Assembly: GCA_021442155.1 (NCBI GenBank)
Contig: JAKCPB010001394.1
Location: 1 to 64,000 of the forward strand
Length of the DNA: 64,000 nt
Source: Cymbidium sinense
Lineage: Eukaryota; Streptophyta; Magnoliopsida; Asparagales; Orchidaceae
Direction of reading: 5' to 3'
Under the pieces are notes generated by a model. That model ran no database searches and was not told the DNA's origin. It saw nothing but the letters and a program-made list of their open reading frames with translations. The stretch's first letter is position 1; each line of letters begins with the position of its first letter. This document shows, piece after piece, positions 60,041-64,000 of the stretch. Made by a program: the position numbers and the translations under genes.

Positions 60041-62717
60041 TTTCATCCTCCTAAACATGACGTCAGTCCTCCATGGCTTGATCCAAGCTCACTTGAGCTT
60101 GGATTGGGCAAGGATTCAACCCACACCATCTAGGAGCAAGAAAAAGAAGATTCAACGGTGGAATTTAATTGGGATTACACTTCCCTTTACAAAGGACCAA
60201 TGAATGTTGAACTCAAGCTCGATTATGAGGCATTCTTCACCGGAGGCTATCACCAATTCTTCCAATCATCGAGGTAGCTTCGTTTAGTGGAGATGAAGCC
60301 CTGTTGTAGGTTTGAAGATTCGGGATGAAGTGGATCTTCCAATTGGCCAAGCTCCCCTTCAATGGCTTGCAGCTTTGATTGAACTCCTCCTTCCCGTGGA
60401 TTGGATGCTTGGAAAATGATTTGGGTGAGCTTGCAAGAGGAATTTGGATTCTATGAAGAATTGAGTGAGTTTGAGTTTTGGTTTTCTTCCCCTATTTTGA
60501 CTTGAGTAAAATCAAGAAGGAGAAAAATGGAGAGAGTTAGAAATTCTTGGAAGAGCATGGGGAGCTTCCTCTTGGTTCCTAGGGCTCAATCAAATGCAAA
60601 TCTTTTGAAATGAATTGAAATGAGGGGGAGTATATCTCCGCGCTTGGATCGGATAATGAGCCTCCTTTCCATTTGATCAAATTGATAAGATGGAATGGGG
60701 TTGTTTTGGTTGTTAGAGCTCCATGTGATTATTTAGTAGAGGGAGTGGAGGTGAAGCATGTGCTAAAATGAGTGTGGGAGGTGATCCATGTGGAGAATTC
60801 TAAGTGGAGGGGTCAGTTTTGGCTTTGGGATGGGTTTGGCTGATCCAAACCCATTGGATCATGTGCACCACTCTCCTTGGTCTAAGAGGATGCCAAGTGA
60901 TCTTGAGTTAGAATATGATCAAATACCAAGTGAGTTTGATCATAGGTTACCCTTTGACCTAAGAATAAAATGATCATTTGGCTTTGATTTTGATTTAGGA
61001 AGATTTGGAATGATTGAAAAATGGGTTGTGCCAATTTTCAATGGATTTGGAGTTTGTTTGATATGATTTGGCTTGTGTTAACCCATTTAGGTCAAAATAG
61101 GTCAAGTTGAGTCAAGTTGACCAATTGGCCAAATTGGGTCAAACCAAGGGCTGGGTCAAGTTCATATGACCATTTGGAGTGGTTTGGTATCATTGGTTTG
61201 GCTCAATTTGATTTATATTTGGTTTTAGTTCATTTGAGTTTATTTAGGTCAAATGGGTCAAGTTGACCAATTTGACCCATTTGACCTAATTGGGTTAGGT
61301 CATGGGTTGGTTTAGGCTTGGTTGAACATTTGAAATGTATTACAAGCTTTGGTTTCAAGTCAATTTAACCTTTTAGGTCAAGTTGGGTTCATGGTCAATT
61401 GGGCTAGGTTGGGTCTAGTTGGCCAATTGAGGCTTTGGTCAAGTTCAATAAGTGATTTAAAATGAATTTGGCCTATTGGTTGCAATTAATTTGGCTTAGA
61501 TCAAGATTTGACACATTTTAATTTTTTAGGTCAACTTGGGTCAAGTAATTATTAGGTTTGGCTCAAATGATGACTTGGTCAAGTCCAATCATTGATCATG
61601 AATTTTGATCAATGGTTTCAATCAATTTGGCCTATGGTGGTTTTTTGAAAGTTTGGGTTTTATTTGGATTAAGTGTTAACTTGGTCAAAGGCTAAGTTTT
61701 ACTTGGCTTGACCCAATTTGAGTGATTGATCATCTTATGATGATTATTGCTCACAATGTGAGGCTTAGATGGGCTTAGTTCAATCCAATTTAGGTAAGAT
61801 TAGAATTTGACTCAAAAAGGTACTTTTAGATCACTTTGGGTCAGGTGAGCCTAAGTGAGTCAATTAGCTTAATCAAGGCTTGATTCAAGTTTGGTTGAAC
61901 TCACAAATGGACTTATAATTGAAATATAAATCTATTTGCAAGTGATTTGGAGTCAAATGGATTTGATTTGGGTTTGAGTTTTGGATTTAGCTTTGGTTTG
62001 ATGATTGAAGTTTGTATTTATATTTGGATTCATGATTGAAGGATTGATTGAATAATGAATAATATCTAAGGGTTTGGATTGATTTGAGTTTGATTTGGCT
62101 AAGTTCAAGAATTTGACTTGAAGGAGCATAGGTTGGATTTAAGTTAGATTTGGGTTTGAGTTTTGAATTTTGGTTTTGGTTATTTGAATTTGTAGTTCAT
62201 TTATATTTGTGAATATAAATGAGAATATAAATGGGTTATGAGAAAATCTCTTGAGTTTGAAGTGATTTGAATTTGATTTAAGCTAAGCCCATAAGATGAA
62301 ATCAAAGTGACTTAGGAAAGATTTTAGATTTAGACTTGAGTTTTGGATTTGGTTTTGGTTACTTGAATTTATATTTCATTTATATTTGTGAATATAAATG
62401 AGAATATAAATGGGTTATGAGAAAATCTCTTGAGTTTGAAGTGATTTAAATTTTTGGAATTGATTTGAATGATTTAAGAAAAGTCTTTTAAGTTAGAATT
62501 TGATTTGGATTTGGAGTTTGATTTATAAGAAGAAAGTGAGGATTGGGTTTAAGCTATATGGTAGGCATGTTTTCCTAACACCCCTAAGGCATAACTTGTT
62601 CCTATGGCTAACTCTTCTGAGTCTCTAATCACTAGAAGTATCTTAAGACTAAGGAACCCTTAATGTCTAAGAGGAGTCCTATGTTTAAGATGAAGAAGTT
62701 GAAAGCTCACTCCAAAA
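60041..62717 (-). mobile_element. Outer LTR, 5' portion
   Basis: Reverse-complement match to about 688-3,530 of LTR1, with the TTGAC block, palindrome at 61,245-61,288, a partly decayed stem-loop at 60,624-60,641 and the tandem Ctcatttatattc-type units near 62,200 and 62,390. The very first bases (TGTTGACCTC) are missing: the copy begins at the CATTTTGG-like word next to gag sequence. Unfolded with 41,328-45,628 the LTR is about 6.98 kb. Confidence 0.8.
61245..61288. repeat. Perfect 17-bp inverted repeat in the outer LTR
   Basis: Arms 61,245-61,261 and 61,272-61,288 are identical to those of LTR1; the spacer is GTTGACCAAT. Confidence 0.85.
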
Positions 62718-64000
62718 GTGGTGGAGCATCCTGTGGAGGGGCTATCTGCTCTTTAGAACTAATGATTTGCTTACCCTTATCTTGAGGTGCCACCCTAGGA
62801 GGTAGAACTTTGCCACTATGAATGTTAACTTCAGTAATCTCTTGGAATGATGAATTTGTGGGAAGTTCTACATTTTCATCAAGTGTACCTACCACTTCTT
62901 CTGTGGGATCGTCGGAGTCGGATGACTCCAAATCAATCTCAAGAGATGAACCTGCGTGATTTAAAAATAGGAAATCTATTTCTAAATCAGAAGAGGAATG
63001 ATTGGAACTAGAGTTATTTTTATTTAAACTTGGAGGGTTATCTATGAGAATAAAATCAAGAGTATCAAAAGTGACACAAATGTAAGTTGAATCAACTTTC
63101 TTCATTGATTTCTTAGATTTGGATGGAGGTATAAAATAGAAATCACGCAGAGTAAGCGGAGTGAAGAGTTTAGCGCCCCTCTCCGTGGATACAATATGAC
63201 TGCTGGAAGAAAGGCTAGATGAAGTGGTTGTAGCTACAACTGTGGAAGGAATGCTAGACTCGGACGGTGGTTGCACTACTATACTATCCCGGGAAAGTAA
63301 GGTAGGCTGCTGCTGCTGCTGCTGAGCCAACACTTTCTTCAAGTTGTCTTTGGCAACTTGCAAACCTTCCTTGGTGTTGGAGGTTTGAGTTACTTCAGGT
63401 ACATGTAAAGAAAGCTTATTGATCTTAGAGACCACTTTTTTAGAGGGTCGGGATAAGGCAATAACCCAACCTTCTTTTATCTTAAGAGGATCGCAAGTAT
63501 CCCCAAGAATCACTCTAATGGAATTGGAGGGTTGTTCTTACAAGTATTCCTTGGAGATAATAATAGCTCCTGACTTGTAGCTGTGCTCAAGCCAGTCTTT
63601 AAAGGTGATACAATCCTCCAAGATATGACTAACTATGCGGTGGTAGGGACAATAGTTAGGATCATTACTCATGTCCACATCTTTCAATCTCTTAGACTTA
63701 GGTAATTGAAAGTTAGGTTTCCTTAAAAGATTCTTAAAGATCTTCCTAACTACCTCCCTCTTTAATGAATATGGCTTATTTAGTCTATCGACAAGAGTAG
63801 GTGGGTAATAGCTACCTAGCGGTGGATATGATTATGACCCAGTATGTCGTGGAGGAGGCTGGTAGTGATACCTGCTCGTATCTTAGGTGGTGGTAAAAAA
63901 GATGGCAATGGAGGCCGCTGTACACAAGGTCTCTCATACTGAGCTCTGGTTGGCTGCTTCCCTTTGTCTACTAACATTACTACCCCTAACTTCTTCTCGA
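62707..64000 (-). pseudogene. Gag C-terminal part and post-gag linker of a family A element, truncated by the outer LTR
   Basis: Minus-strand order from 64,000: Pro-rich text, 'LVDRLNKPYSLKREVVRKI' (about 63,725-63,785), then an intact zinc knuckle 'CPYHRIVSHILEDC' (C-x2-H-x4-H-x4-C, about 63,615-63,660) that would bind element RNA, then a stop, then an open stretch of 268 codons (62,707-63,513). The latter holds a six-Gln run encoded by a GCTGCT-type repeat at 63,308-63,329, Ser-rich tracts, an acidic patch and 'HSGKVLPPRVAPQDKGK'. Its first codon is GTG inside the older frame, so it is not a true start. The last codons and stop come from the LTR. It matches 12,600-13,630 on the plus strand but is far less decayed. 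The element continues beyond the window. Confidence 0.75.

Overview
The window looks like intergenic heterochromatin-type DNA from a large plant nuclear genome. It is AT-rich, essentially every base can be placed in or beside a decayed LTR retrotransposon, and I see no host gene, rRNA, tRNA or CRISPR array. The reverse transcriptase, extra RNase H and integrase motifs are those of plant Ty3/gypsy elements of the Tat (Ogre/Retand-like) lineage. The species cannot be read from the sequence; a seed plant is the safe statement. LAYOUT, LEFT TO RIGHT. (A) 1-28,289, plus strand: a tandem retrotransposon arrangement. Bases 1-674 are the 3' internal end of an upstream element. LTR1 (675-7,936, about 7.26 kb) is followed by an internal region (7,937-21,447) carrying a repeat-filled leader, a GC-richer extra region, gag, protease, RT, RNase H, a second RNase H and integrase, then an array of roughly 300-bp repeats, and LTR2 (21,448-28,289, about 6.84 kb). 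All reading frames are broken. The DNA just before LTR1 matches the DNA just before LTR2, so the order is internal-LTR-internal-LTR with a repeat length of about 20.8 kb. (B) 28,290-41,327, minus strand: a second, different Tat-lineage element. From right to left it shows gag, protease, RT, RNase H, extra RNase H and integrase, then a 3' region with tandem duplications, a 44-bp AC / 112-bp AT microsatellite and about 3 kb I cannot identify. (C) 41,328-62,717, minus strand: a three-level nest of giant solo-type LTRs of the same family as A. The youngest (47,578-54,886) sits inside a middle one (54,887-60,040 plus 45,629-47,577), which sits inside an outer one (60,041-62,717 plus 41,328-45,628). 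Two insertion junctions keep recognisable 5-bp target site duplications. When the nests are unfolded the LTRs measure about 7.31, 7.10 and 6.98 kb. (D) 62,718-64,000, minus strand: the gag/post-gag part of another copy of family A, joined directly to the outer LTR. It holds the longest open frame in the window (268 codons). HOW THE PARTS RELATE. The coding parts are dead and would not support transposition. What stays constant between copies is LTR structure: the TGTTGACC...CCA/CACA termini, a TTGACC/GGTCAA-dense block with a perfect 17-bp inverted repeat, a GGGGAG/CTCCCC stem-loop, a CpG-rich block, a GAA-rich tract and a conserved TATA motif (TTGTATAAGGGTAGAG). These are the strongest candidates for unreported biology here. 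All alignments and counts were made by eye; boundaries of decayed coding domains are good to perhaps 50-100 bp.
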